Source: Leptotrichia sp. OH3620_COT-345 (GTDB lineage Bacteria; Fusobacteriota; Fusobacteriia; Fusobacteriales; Leptotrichiaceae). From it: 64,000 nt of DNA. The notes under the pieces are model-generated. The model was given only the letters and a program-made list of their open reading frames with translations, searched no databases and was not told the DNA's origin. Numbering within the stretch: position 1 is the stretch's first letter; every line of letters starts with the position of its first letter. The translations under genes were made by a program, and so were the position numbers. The stretch lies in contig NZ_RQYW01000002.1 in the NCBI RefSeq assembly GCF_003932895.1, positions 174,947 through 238,946 of the forward strand, in the 5' to 3' direction. This document shows, in pieces, positions 36,505 to 45,015 of the stretch.

Positions 36505-37518
36505 GTGAATAAAATTAAATTATTAATATTAATGTCGTTATTAATCGGAAATAGAAGTTTTTCAGCAGAATCAGTGAAAGAAAAATCGGACAAGATAAGT
36601 ATACCTAAAGCGGGGAAAACTTCGACTATAAGTACAGACATAGAGGAAACGGAAAATTCCGAAATAGAAGAAAAAGAAAAAATTAAAACAAAGATACTGT
36701 TCAAAAAGAAAATAAAAGATTCCGAGATTCAATGGAAGCTTGTGTGGAATGATGAGTTTGATGGAGACGATCTTGACAAAACAAAGTGGGATTATTGGGA
36801 AAACGATAATCCTTGGAAAAATGGAAATTATGTCGACGAAAATGGAGTCTTGATTGATCAGTATGGTTTTAATGTGAAACATTATTATTTAAAAGATAAT
36901 GTAAAAGTTAAGAATGGAAAATTAATAATAGAACTAAAAAAAGAAGATAATAAAACAGTAAAAATAGATAAAAAAGAAAGAAAAATTTTATATAGTTCAG
37001 GAGCTATACATACAAAAGATATTTATAATGTAAAAACAGGAAAAATAGAAATGAGAGCGGCAATGCCTAAAGGAATCGGAGTATGGCCTGCGTTCTGGAT
37101 GTGGCCTGAAGGATATTCTCAATCTTTTCCCAAACCGGCACAGGGAGAAATAGATATATTTGAAATATATGGAGAAGATTTGAGAAAAGTAACAGGAACT
37201 TTACATGCATTAAAATCTGATAATACTTATGAATCATTTATAGGAAAGGATTTAAAAATTTCCAGAAAGAAACCTGATTTAACAGAGTTTAATGTTTATG
37301 CACTTGAGTGGGATGAAAAGGAAATAAAATGGCTTTTTAATGGTAAAGTTTTTAAAAAAGTATCTATGAAAAAAGTTTCAAGAAAAACAGAAAATCCATT
37401 TAATCAGCCTTATTATTTAATGATTAATGTAGCTCTTCAAAATAAGACAGGAGAAGATGAAGATGTTCATTTTCCTACTGAAATGAAAGTAGATTATGTT
37501 AGAGTTTATCAAAAATAA
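36505..37518 (+). CDS. Secreted family 16 glycoside hydrolase (beta-glucanase/laminarinase type)
   Basis: 337 residues from GTG 36505 (AAAGGAGG upstream). A signal peptide (LLILMSLLIGNRSFSA) is followed by a charged linker (about 22-75) and a GH16 domain (about 77-337). The catalytic signature GEIDIFEIYG gives nucleophile Glu 215, Asp 217 and acid/base Glu 220. WPAFWMWPEG, YALEWDEKEIKWLFNG and YVRVYQK are also typical. GH16 enzymes cut beta-1,3 or beta-1,3-1,4 glucans or galactans. It sits alone between rmlD and rmlB, so it may act on the locus polysaccharide or on glucans of neighbouring microbes; the substrate is not determinable. Confidence 0.9.
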   Translation: MNKIKLLILMSLLIGNRSFSAESVKEKSDKISIPKAGKTSTISTDIEETENSEIEEKEKIKTKILFKKKIKDSEIQWKLVWNDEFDGDDLDKTKWDYWENDNPWKNGNYVDENGVLIDQYGFNVKHYYLKDNVKVKNGKLIIELKKEDNKTVKIDKKERKILYSSGAIHTKDIYNVKTGKIEMRAAMPKGIGVWPAFWMWPEGYSQSFPKPAQGEIDIFEIYGEDLRKVTGTLHALKSDNTYESFIGKDLKISRKKPDLTEFNVYALEWDEKEIKWLFNGKVFKKVSMKKVSRKTENPFNQPYYLMINVALQNKTGEDEDVHFPTEMKVDYVRVYQK

Positions 37519-37548
37519 ATAGTAATTTTATGAATAAGCCAAATATAA

Positions 37549-37577
37549 TTGAAAAATTATATTTAAAATGGTAACAT
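37549..37577 (+). promoter_or_regulatory. Possible rmlB promoter
   Basis: TTGAAA (37549-37554), a 17-base spacer and TAACAT (37572-37577) lie about 37 bases before rmlB. The -10 is imperfect, and a small AT-only hairpin (37541-37565) overlaps the -35, so this is tentative. Confidence 0.35.
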
Positions 37578-37613
37578 AATTTATATTCAAGAGAAAGTTA
37601 AAGGAGAATTTAT

Positions 37614-38813
37614 ATGAAAACATATTTAGTAACGGGAGCAGCCGGTTTTATAGGTGCAAATTATTTAAAGTATATTTTAAAAAAACATGAAGACATCAAG
37701 GTTATAGTTGTAGATGCATTGACTTATGCAGGAAATTTAGGAACAATAAGAGAAGAATTGAAAAACAAAAGAGTGACATTTGAAAAAGTCGATATAAGAG
37801 ATAGGAAAGAAATAAAAAGAATATTCTCAGGAAACAGCATAGATTATGTTGTAAATTTTGCTGCAGAATCTCATGTGGACAGATCTATTGAAAATCCTCA
37901 GGTATTTCTTGAAACAAATATTTTAGGAACACAAAATTTACTTGAAAATGCAAAAGAAGCATGGTCTATGGGAAAAGATAAAAACGGTTATCCTGTTTAC
38001 AGGGAAGGAGTGAAATATCTTCAAGTTTCTACTGATGAAGTATATGGAAGCCTTTCAAAAGACTATGAAATTGCAGTTGATTTAAAAATAGAAGATGAGG
38101 AAGTAAAAAAAGTTGTAAAAAATAGAAAAAATCTAAAAACTTATGGAGACAAATTTTTTACAGAGAAAACTTCTTTGGATCCGAGAAGTCCTTATTCATC
38201 TTCCAAAGCGGGAGCTGACCATATCGTTATGGCATATGGAGAGACATATAAAATGCCGATAAATATAACAAGGTGTTCAAATAATTACGGTCCTTATCAT
38301 TTTCCTGAAAAATTGATTCCTTTAATGATAAAAAATGTACTGGAAGGAAAAAAACTTCCTGTATATGGAAAAGGAGATAATGTAAGAGACTGGCTTTATG
38401 TGGAGGATCATTGTAAGGGAATAGACATTGTTCTTAGAAAAGGAAGAATAGGAGAAGTTTATAATATAGGGGGATTTAATGAAGAACAGAATATAAATAT
38501 TGTAAAACTTATAATAGACATATTAAAAGATGAACTTTCAGGAAATAACAAATATAAAGAAGTATTGAAGACAGATATAAATAATATAAATTATGATCTT
38601 ATTTCTTATGTGCAGGATAGGTTGGGACATGATATGAGATATGCCATAGATCCTTCAAAAATATCAAGAGAATTGGGTTGGTATCCTGAAACCGATTTTG
38701 AAACAGGAATAAGAAAAACAGTAAAATGGTATCTTGAAAATCAGGAATGGGTAAATGAAGTTGTTTCAGGAGACTATCAAAAATATTATAATGAAATGTA
38801 TAAAAACAGATAA
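37614..38813 (+). CDS. rmlB: dTDP-glucose 4,6-dehydratase RmlB
   Basis: It converts dTDP-glucose to dTDP-4-keto-6-deoxyglucose, the branch point for rhamnose and 4-amino sugars. 399 residues: VTGAAGFIGANYL (NAD loop), NFAAESHVDRSI, VSTDEVYGSL (Thr/Asp/Glu catalytic set), SPYSSSKAGAD (Tyr and Lys), TRCSNNYGPYHFPEKLIPL and RDWLYVEDH. It is longer than the usual 330-360 because of inserts around 125-195 and 300-325. AAAGGAG lies before the ATG. Confidence 0.96.
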   Translation: MKTYLVTGAAGFIGANYLKYILKKHEDIKVIVVDALTYAGNLGTIREELKNKRVTFEKVDIRDRKEIKRIFSGNSIDYVVNFAAESHVDRSIENPQVFLETNILGTQNLLENAKEAWSMGKDKNGYPVYREGVKYLQVSTDEVYGSLSKDYEIAVDLKIEDEEVKKVVKNRKNLKTYGDKFFTEKTSLDPRSPYSSSKAGADHIVMAYGETYKMPINITRCSNNYGPYHFPEKLIPLMIKNVLEGKKLPVYGKGDNVRDWLYVEDHCKGIDIVLRKGRIGEVYNIGGFNEEQNINIVKLIIDILKDELSGNNKYKEVLKTDINNINYDLISYVQDRLGHDMRYAIDPSKISRELGWYPETDFETGIRKTVKWYLENQEWVNEVVSGDYQKYYNEMYKNR

Positions 38814-38925
38814 AAAGAATTTTAAAATGACATATTTTAATAAAATTTTTTCTTATTTAAAATAACAGTATATACATAAAAGATTTTTTAGAAAAAGAAA
38901 GACTATTAAAGAAAGGTAAATAAAA

Positions 38926-39498
38926 ATGAATAATTTTACAGTTAGAAATACTCCTATAAAGGATTTGGTAATAATAGAGACAAAAGTATTTGGAGATTCA
39001 AGAGGATTTTTTATGGAAACGTACAATCAGAAGTCTTTTGAAGAATTGGGTCTTACAATGAAATTTGTTCAGGATAACCACTCAAAATCCAAAAAAGGAG
39101 TTTTAAGAGGACTTCATTTTCAAACTAGGAATACTCAGGGGAAGCTTGTAAGAGTTATAAAAGGGCGTGTTTTTGATGTTGCAGTAGATTTAAGAAAAAA
39201 AAGTGAGACCTACGGGCAATGGTATGGAGTAGAACTTTCTGAAGAAAATAAACTGATGTTTTATGTACCTGAAGGATTTGCTCATGGATTTCTGACTCTT
39301 GAAGACGATACGGAATTTGTGTATAGATGTACTGATTTATATTCTCCTGAATATGACAGCGGAATTTTATGGAATGATGAAACTCTCAGAATAAACTGGA
39401 AATTTGAAGAATTTGGAATAAATCCTGAAACTCTTACAATTTCTGAAAAAGATCAAAAACAACAGAAATTCAATCCTGAAAAAAATTATTTTGAATAG
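38926..39498 (+). CDS. rmlC: dTDP-4-dehydrorhamnose 3,5-epimerase RmlC
   Basis: A cupin-fold epimerase, the third step to dTDP-L-rhamnose. 190 residues: GDSRGFFMETYN, QDNHSKSKKGVLRGLHFQ (catalytic His about 64), GKLVRVIKGRVFDVAVDLR and YVPEGFAHGFLTLEDDTEF. Normal length. It follows rmlB by 112 bases and probably shares its transcript. With it all four rml genes are present in the window. Confidence 0.95.
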   Translation: MNNFTVRNTPIKDLVIIETKVFGDSRGFFMETYNQKSFEELGLTMKFVQDNHSKSKKGVLRGLHFQTRNTQGKLVRVIKGRVFDVAVDLRKKSETYGQWYGVELSEENKLMFYVPEGFAHGFLTLEDDTEFVYRCTDLYSPEYDSGILWNDETLRINWKFEEFGINPETLTISEKDQKQQKFNPEKNYFE

Positions 39499-39509
39499 TA
39501 ATTTATATC

Positions 39510-39537
39510 TTGCTTTTTAAGTTTTTCATATTATAAT
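39510..39537 (+). promoter_or_regulatory. Promoter of the DUF2829 gene
   Basis: TTGCTT (39510-39515), a 16-base spacer and TATAAT (39532-39537, with a second TATAAT directly after at 39538-39543) lie about 100 bases before the small gene and give it a long untranslated leader. Confidence 0.6.
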
Positions 39538-39642
39538 TATAATGTAAAGGAAAATTTTCATTTCTACTGATAGCAGCACAATTTTTCAAATATATTAATT
39601 TTTAAATTATTTAATTAATAAAATTTAAAGGAGCTGGTATTT

Positions 39643-39858
39643 ATGACTTTTTCAGAAGCATTTACAGTTATAAGAGAAGATGGTGGTAAAGCAATGAGAT
39701 TACCTAAATGGAACAATGATGTCAGAGTAAAGGTTCAAAATCTCGACGGAACTTTATGTAATACACATCCTTATTTATATGTGGAAAGTAGATTTGGAAG
39801 GGTACCTTGGATTCCTAACTATGTTGAACTGTTTGCTAAAGAATGGGAAATAGTTTAA
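39643..39858 (+). CDS. DUF2829 (Tad2-like) small protein
   Basis: 71 residues from an ATG preceded by AAAGGAGC. The N-terminus MTFSEAFTVIREDGGKAMRL and the C-terminal VPWIPNYVELFAKEWEIV follow the DUF2829 pattern (an MTF-x-EA start, then a PW-x-P ... D/E-W-E-V/I-V end). Members of DUF2829 encoded by phages include Tad2, which sequesters the signal molecule of Thoeris defence; many bacterial members are uncharacterised. No phage genes are nearby. It has its own promoter and a strong terminator. The family call rests on sequence pattern only, and ligand binding is inference. Confidence 0.75.
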   Translation: MTFSEAFTVIREDGGKAMRLPKWNNDVRVKVQNLDGTLCNTHPYLYVESRFGRVPWIPNYVELFAKEWEIV

Positions 39859-39873
39859 TTAAAATAAAAATAG

Positions 39874-39930
39874 AAGGTCTGTTTATAAAAGGTTTCTTTT
39901 ATTTAAACAGACCTTATTTATATGATTTTT
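39874..39930 (+). terminator. Strong terminator after the DUF2829 gene
   Basis: AAGGTCTGTTTA (39874-39885) pairs with TAAACAGACCTT (39904-39915), and the inside extends as TAAAAG/CTTTTA around a GTTT loop with a two-base bulge. A T-rich tail follows. This is one of the longest hairpins in the window. Confidence 0.88.
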
Positions 39931-40329
39931 AAGTAATAAAATCCAATAATATAATTTCAACTAAAAAACTTTCAGTTTTATAAGATTTTTTGGATTTTGA
40001 AATTAGATAAAAAACTGAAAAATATTAAAGTCATATAATTTCGAATTATACAGTTAACTATCTTAAAATGAGATATTTAAAAGAATATGGATTTATAAAT
40101 AAAGTATATTTCTATTTTAATTGGAATTACTAAAGATTTATAAAATACCGCTTATATTCTTTTTATATATAGCAAAATTCTTTTATTTTCAGATAAAATA
40201 TAGAGTAAATTATAGTCAAATATAACACTAACATATTTTTATAAAATTTAAAAGTTTATTATAAGTTAAAGTATCATTACATAGAAATACAGTTTTTTGA
40301 TATTATACTTTGTAATATTTCAAAATATT
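39931..40329. other. AT-rich convergent intergenic region
   Basis: I see no gene here. It holds a 10-bp inverted repeat with a long loop (TTTCAGTTTT at 39970-39979, AAAACTGAAA at 40011-40020) and a small TATAATT/AATTATA hairpin at about 40034-40050. Neither is a clear terminator for the carrier gene that ends at 40330. Confidence 0.5.
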
Positions 40330-41814
40330 TTAAAAGAAAGTAGCCGTTACTAAAATAACAATACTCACAGCAATAACTATTGCAACAAGTTTAGCTGTAA
40401 ATTTCCACCATGTAGTAATATCAATGCGCCCTATTGCTAATGCTCCCATAACAACGCCTGATGTAGGTGTAATAAGATTTAAAACTCCTGATGCGGCTTG
40501 GAATGCTGTAATGACAAGATGTGAACGAACATTTACAAATTCTCCGAGAGGACCTAAAAGTCCCATTGTTGCTCCTGCAAGACTTGAAGTTCCCGGAATT
40601 AAAAATGACATAGGCAGATAAAATAAATATGTTAATACAATAAAAGCTTGAGAAGATAATCCTCTGAGTCCGGTCTCTCCCCAATTCAAAACAGTAGCGG
40701 TAATTAAACCGTCATTCATAATCACCTGTATTCCTCTTGAAACTCCTGCAACCATAGCAACACTCACAAATTCACCGCATCCCTTTATAAATGAATCGAT
40801 AAACACTTTTTCAGGCATACCGTAGACAAAAGCCGTCAAAATGGACATTATAATAAATAGCATGGTAATTTCAGGAAAATACCATGTTCCTAAAGGAGCA
40901 GAATGTCTAAAAAAGCCTCCTATTATAGGAAGATTAAGTAAAAAGTTATTTAATTGGTTAAAAATAGTGATTCCGAAATCAGACCAAGGAATTAAACTAA
41001 GTATCATTATAAAAAATGTAGCTGAAAATACAAATAGTACATATTTTTGTTTTTTAGTCGGTGTATTTTTAGTATTGTCGAGTTTAAAATGTTCAGCATC
41101 ACTTTTATAGTGGGAAAAAACATAAGATTTTTCAGGATTTTTTTCAATTCTGCTTGCATATCTGTAAACATAAATGATTGATATGAGAGTCATTATAACG
41201 AGGAAAACAAGACGCCAGAAAATACCGTCTCCTATACTGATACCGGCAGTATCCGAGGCAACTCCTGTAGCAAAAGGATTGACAGTGGAAGCAAGACATC
41301 CTATCTGGGATCCTATGAGTATAACTGCAACGGCAGTAATAGTATCAAATCCTACTCCTATCATTATGGGAATGAGAAGAGGATAAAATGCTATAGTTTC
41401 TTCAGCCATTCCATATGTAGTTCCACCTATGGCAAAAAGAATCATGAGTAACGGAATCAGATTTTTTTCTTTTCCTTTGTTATTTTTGATGACAGAAGCG
41501 ATACTTACATCCAGAGCTTTTGTTTCGGTTACTACGCCTAAAAATCCTCCAACAACAAGAATAAATAAGGCAACACCCATTGCTCCGGATGTTTTATCAT
41601 TACCTAGCATACCCGTTACCGGAGCCATGAGAATGTCATAAAATCCTTGAGGATTTGATTCTACCATTTTGTACGTTCCCGCAATAAGTTGTCCTGCTTT
41701 ATTTTTTTCATATTCACCTGCAGGAATAAGCCATGTTAAAATAGTTACTGATACTATAAGGATATACAATACCGTATAAGATGAAGGTATTTTAAATCCT
41801 TTTTTCTTTTCCAT
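40330..41814 (-). CDS. yfcC: YfcC/DcuC-family membrane carrier
   Basis: 494 residues with about 12 membrane helices, of the PF03606 C4-dicarboxylate/arginine-ornithine-like carrier family. It has FKIPSSYTVLYILIVSVTIL and LTWLIPAGEY near the N-terminus, GGTTYGMAEETIAFYPLLIP, CLASTVNPFATG and NLITPTSGVVMGALAIG, all typical of YfcC. Family members carry amino acids, peptides or dicarboxylates; the substrate here is unknown. It is transcribed alone on the minus strand between the two glycan clusters. Confidence 0.9.
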   Translation of the reverse strand: MEKKKGFKIPSSYTVLYILIVSVTILTWLIPAGEYEKNKAGQLIAGTYKMVESNPQGFYDILMAPVTGMLGNDKTSGAMGVALFILVVGGFLGVVTETKALDVSIASVIKNNKGKEKNLIPLLMILFAIGGTTYGMAEETIAFYPLLIPIMIGVGFDTITAVAVILIGSQIGCLASTVNPFATGVASDTAGISIGDGIFWRLVFLVIMTLISIIYVYRYASRIEKNPEKSYVFSHYKSDAEHFKLDNTKNTPTKKQKYVLFVFSATFFIMILSLIPWSDFGITIFNQLNNFLLNLPIIGGFFRHSAPLGTWYFPEITMLFIIMSILTAFVYGMPEKVFIDSFIKGCGEFVSVAMVAGVSRGIQVIMNDGLITATVLNWGETGLRGLSSQAFIVLTYLFYLPMSFLIPGTSSLAGATMGLLGPLGEFVNVRSHLVITAFQAASGVLNLITPTSGVVMGALAIGRIDITTWWKFTAKLVAIVIAVSIVILVTATFF

Positions 41815-41923
41815 ATTGAAAAACCTCCTAAATAAAGATTATAAATTAATGTACATAATTATGATTTAAAGAAATGATACTTGATTTAATGGAATAAATT
41901 GAATTAATAAACTCTTCAAACTT

Positions 41924-41951
41924 ATTATAATATGATTTTTACTTTTGTCAA
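41924..41951 (-). promoter_or_regulatory. Promoter of the YfcC gene
   Basis: On the minus strand a consensus TTGACA (41951-41946), a 16-base spacer and a consensus TATAAT (41929-41924) lie about 110 bases before the start codon. It is the best-matching promoter in the window. Confidence 0.8.
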
Positions 41952-41998
41952 TTATGAAAAATATTTTTATATTTTGGAAAGAAAATTTATGTTATATA

Positions 41999-42007
41999 TG
42001 TTATAAT
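41999..42007 (+). promoter_or_regulatory. Extended -10 promoter of the second glycan cluster
   Basis: TGTTATAAT is an extended -10 element (TG, one base, consensus TATAAT), 27 bases before the GT2 start. A TTGGAA at 41974-41979 is too far upstream (22 bases) to be a normal -35. Confidence 0.5.
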
Positions 42008-42034
42008 AATAAAAAATAATAAATAGGAGAAAGT

Positions 42035-42913
42035 ATGTACGATATGACAGGTAGTATTGTAACTTACAATACTGAAAGGGAAGATCTGAAAAAAGTTATC
42101 GGTTCATTTTTAAATACTGATTTGAATATAAAGCTTTGGATTTCAGACAATTCTCCTTCTGAAAAAATAAAAAATGAGATAAAAGAACTTATTCAAGAAA
42201 TAGAAGAAGAATATAATATAAAAAATATAAATGATAAAATAGAGTATATATTCAATAACAGTAATAGAGGGTACGGAGCGGGACATAACAGTGTAATTGA
42301 AAAATTCGGAAATGAAATGTCAAAATATCATTTAATATTAAATCCGGATATTTATTTTGAAATAGGAACATTGGAAAAACTTTTTAAATATATGGAAGAA
42401 CACCCGAAAATCGGCCAGATTATGCCTAAAGTGAAGTATCCTAATGGAGAAATACAGTATTTGTGCAAACTTATACCGACTCCTTTAAATTTAATATTCA
42501 GAAGATTTTTTCCGTTAAAAAAGATAAAAGAAAAAATGGACTATGATTATGAAATGAAATGGAGCGGTTATGATAAAATAATGGAAGTACCTATTTTGTC
42601 AGGATGTTTTATGTTTTTCAGGACTGAAAAATTAGTTAGTTTGAAAGGATTTGACGAAAGGTTTTTTATGTATCTTGAAGATTATGATTTAAGCAGAAGA
42701 ATGAATGAAATAAGTGAAACTGTATATTATCCTTATGCAGAAATAGTTCATAATCATGCAAAAGAATCATACAAGAGTCCGAAAATGACAAAAATTCATA
42801 TAAAATCGGCGATAAAATATTTTAATAAATGGGGCTGGGTTTTTGACAAAAAAAGGCGAGAAACAAATAAAAAAATAAAAGAAAATTTTATAAAATCGGA
42901 AAAAACAAGATAA
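42035..42913 (+). CDS. Family 2 glycosyltransferase, rhamnosyltransferase (WbbL) type
   Basis: 292 residues. It has SIVTYNTEREDLKKVI, ISDNSPS, NSNRGYGAGHNSVIE (typical of WbbL/RfbF rhamnosyltransferases), LILNPDIYFE (metal site), PILSGCFMFFRTE and DERFFMYLEDYDLSRRM. It is cytoplasmic and uses a nucleotide sugar, probably dTDP-rhamnose. It is the first gene of the second plus-strand glycan cluster, preceded by AGGAGA. Confidence 0.88.
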   Translation: MYDMTGSIVTYNTEREDLKKVIGSFLNTDLNIKLWISDNSPSEKIKNEIKELIQEIEEEYNIKNINDKIEYIFNNSNRGYGAGHNSVIEKFGNEMSKYHLILNPDIYFEIGTLEKLFKYMEEHPKIGQIMPKVKYPNGEIQYLCKLIPTPLNLIFRRFFPLKKIKEKMDYDYEMKWSGYDKIMEVPILSGCFMFFRTEKLVSLKGFDERFFMYLEDYDLSRRMNEISETVYYPYAEIVHNHAKESYKSPKMTKIHIKSAIKYFNKWGWVFDKKRRETNKKIKENFIKSEKTR

Positions 42914-42946
42914 TATAACTTGAAATTAAATAATAAAGGAATAAAA

Positions 42947-43951
42947 ATGAAAATATTAATAATTCATACGGCATTTATAGGAGATATAGTGTTATCTACT
43001 CCTTTGATTCAGAAAACAAAAGACATTTATCCGAATTCAGAAATAGATTACCTTACATTACCGGCAAATAAAAGTATTATAAATAATAATCCTAATTTAA
43101 GAAATATATTGACATACGATAAAAAAGGGGAAGATAAAGGAATAAAAGGATTTTTAAAAATATTGAAAATCATAAAAGAAAATAAATATGATATGGCGAT
43201 AATTCCTCATAGATTTATAAGATCCATAGCACTGGCAAGATTTGCAGGAATAAAAAAGATTATAGGATTTGATGTAGCGACAGGTTCATTTTTACTGACA
43301 GAAAAAAAACATTATGATATGAGTAAACATGAAGTGGAAAGACTGCTTACATTGTTGGATTATGAGGGAGAGAAAGTTCCTTTAAAAATATATCCGTCAG
43401 AAAAGGATTATTTAAAAATAAGAAATATATTGGACAGTAAAAAATACGATAAATTAATAACAGTAGCTCCCGGAAGTCAACGTCCTGAAAAAATATGGCC
43501 ATTAGAAAAATATGGTGAATTAATAAAAAAAATTGCTGAAAACAAAAAAAATCTTGTAGTAACAACAGGAGGAAAAACTGAAAAAAAATTACCTTTAAAA
43601 CTTGAAAATTTTGAAAATATAGTTGACTTGAGGGGAGAGTTAAGTTTACTTGAATTTTCAGCTTTACTCTCCTTATCGGATATTATAGTAAGTAATGACA
43701 GTGCTCCGGTACATATAGGAAGCGCATTTGAAAAGCCTTTTATAATAGGGATTTTTGGACCCGGGAAAAAATCATTGGGCTTTTTTCCATGGACAGAAAA
43801 AAGCAATGTGATAGAAGATAATACATTTTTTGAAAATAATATATTAACTGAATATAAAGGAACTTACTCATATTCCAAAGATTATTTTAAAGGAATACCC
43901 GAAATAACTGTAGAAAGGGTTTATGAGGAAATAATGGAAAGATTGGAATAA
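42947..43951 (+). CDS. Family 9 glycosyltransferase (heptosyltransferase-like)
   Basis: 334 residues from ATG 42947, chosen because AAAGGA precedes it; a TTG at 42920 only opens the frame. MKILIIHTAFIGDIVLSTPL, ITVAPGSQRPEKIWPLEKY, and LSDIIVSNDSAPVHIGSAFEKP are the GT9 signatures of WaaC/WaaF. Such enzymes add heptose to the LPS inner core, which supports an LPS role for this cluster. Heptose biosynthesis genes are not in the window. Confidence 0.9.
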   Translation: MKILIIHTAFIGDIVLSTPLIQKTKDIYPNSEIDYLTLPANKSIINNNPNLRNILTYDKKGEDKGIKGFLKILKIIKENKYDMAIIPHRFIRSIALARFAGIKKIIGFDVATGSFLLTEKKHYDMSKHEVERLLTLLDYEGEKVPLKIYPSEKDYLKIRNILDSKKYDKLITVAPGSQRPEKIWPLEKYGELIKKIAENKKNLVVTTGGKTEKKLPLKLENFENIVDLRGELSLLEFSALLSLSDIIVSNDSAPVHIGSAFEKPFIIGIFGPGKKSLGFFPWTEKSNVIEDNTFFENNILTEYKGTYSYSKDYFKGIPEITVERVYEEIMERLE

Positions 43952-43981
43952 TAAATTTATTGGATTGCAGGATTTGAAAAT

Positions 43982-44989
43982 ATGAATAGAAAAAATACGG
44001 AATTTTCCGATTCGCTACTGTTTAAAATCAATCATAAATTGAACAGTAAGCCTTGGAAATATATTTATAAGGAGCTTATACCTAAAGTTTTATATGAGAA
44101 AATACAGAAAGAAGTGGATTTTTTCCAGCAGGAACAAGTTGCAGGCGCATGGACAAATATAATAAAGGAATATTTTGAAAACAACCTTGAATCTAACTTG
44201 ATTATACAGAAAAAGAATTTGAAAAATGAAAAAATAATATGGCAATTATGGGGACAGGGTTGGGAATATGAAAAACTTCCTGATATAGTAAAATTATGTT
44301 ATAAATCTGTTGAAAGGTATAAGGGAAATTATACAGTTATCCGACTGGATGATGAAAATTTAAGAGAATATATAGATTTTCCTGAAGTTATATGGAAAAA
44401 GCTGAAAGAAAATAAAATGAATTATACCCATTTTTCAGATATTTTAAGGCTCGGACTGTTGACTCTTTATGGAGGAATCTGGCTGGATGCGACTATATTA
44501 CTGACAGATTTCATTTCCGTCGAATATGAAAAAAACGGATATTTTATGTTTCAGCGTTCAGATAATGTGGAAAATAAAAAAGACTGGGAAAAATTTAACA
44601 ACAGTTATTTTTCATGGAATAAAAAGGAAAAAGTCAAAGTTTTGAGCAGTGTTATTTTTTCAGAGAAAAATAATACTGTAATACGGACATTATTTGATTT
44701 AATGATTGTTTTTTGGAAAGAAGAAGAAAGGATACCTCACTATTTCTTTTTTCAAATATTGTATAATGAATTGACAGAAAGATATTTGAAGAAATATAAA
44801 TGTAAAATAGTATCCGATACTTTGCCTCATGAACTTTTCAGAAACTGGTTTGAAACATTTTCTGATGAAAAGCTTGTAAAAATTACTGATAAAATAAATA
44901 TCCATAAACTGACATATAAATCCGTTTCGGAAAAAAATTGTAAAACGGGAACTTTTTATGATTATTTCAGAAAAAAATTTGAATTATAA
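43982..44989 (+). CDS. Capsular polysaccharide synthesis-type glycosyltransferase (GT32-like)
   Basis: 335 residues of the PF05704-like family. IIWQLWGQGWEYEKLPDIVK, YTHFSDILRLGLLTLYGGIWLDATILL (metal-binding Asp in the GGIWLDA motif) and late KTGTFYDYF. It is a GT-A fold transferase of glycan loci with unknown donor. It follows the GT9 gene by 30 bases with a weak ribosome site. Confidence 0.82.
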   Translation: MNRKNTEFSDSLLFKINHKLNSKPWKYIYKELIPKVLYEKIQKEVDFFQQEQVAGAWTNIIKEYFENNLESNLIIQKKNLKNEKIIWQLWGQGWEYEKLPDIVKLCYKSVERYKGNYTVIRLDDENLREYIDFPEVIWKKLKENKMNYTHFSDILRLGLLTLYGGIWLDATILLTDFISVEYEKNGYFMFQRSDNVENKKDWEKFNNSYFSWNKKEKVKVLSSVIFSEKNNTVIRTLFDLMIVFWKEEERIPHYFFFQILYNELTERYLKKYKCKIVSDTLPHELFRNWFETFSDEKLVKITDKINIHKLTYKSVSEKNCKTGTFYDYFRKKFEL

Positions 44990-45015
44990 AAAAGTTCAAA
45001 AAAAGGAGATAAATA

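Noticed and set aside
39970..40020. 10-bp inverted repeat as a terminator of the YfcC gene
   Set aside because: The loop is 31 bases, the stem is AT-rich and it lies about 310 bases beyond the stop codon, so it is weak evidence for termination.
40421..41641. Several frames on both strands over the YfcC gene
   Set aside because: They overlap a full-length, well-matched carrier gene and have no start signals or family patterns.
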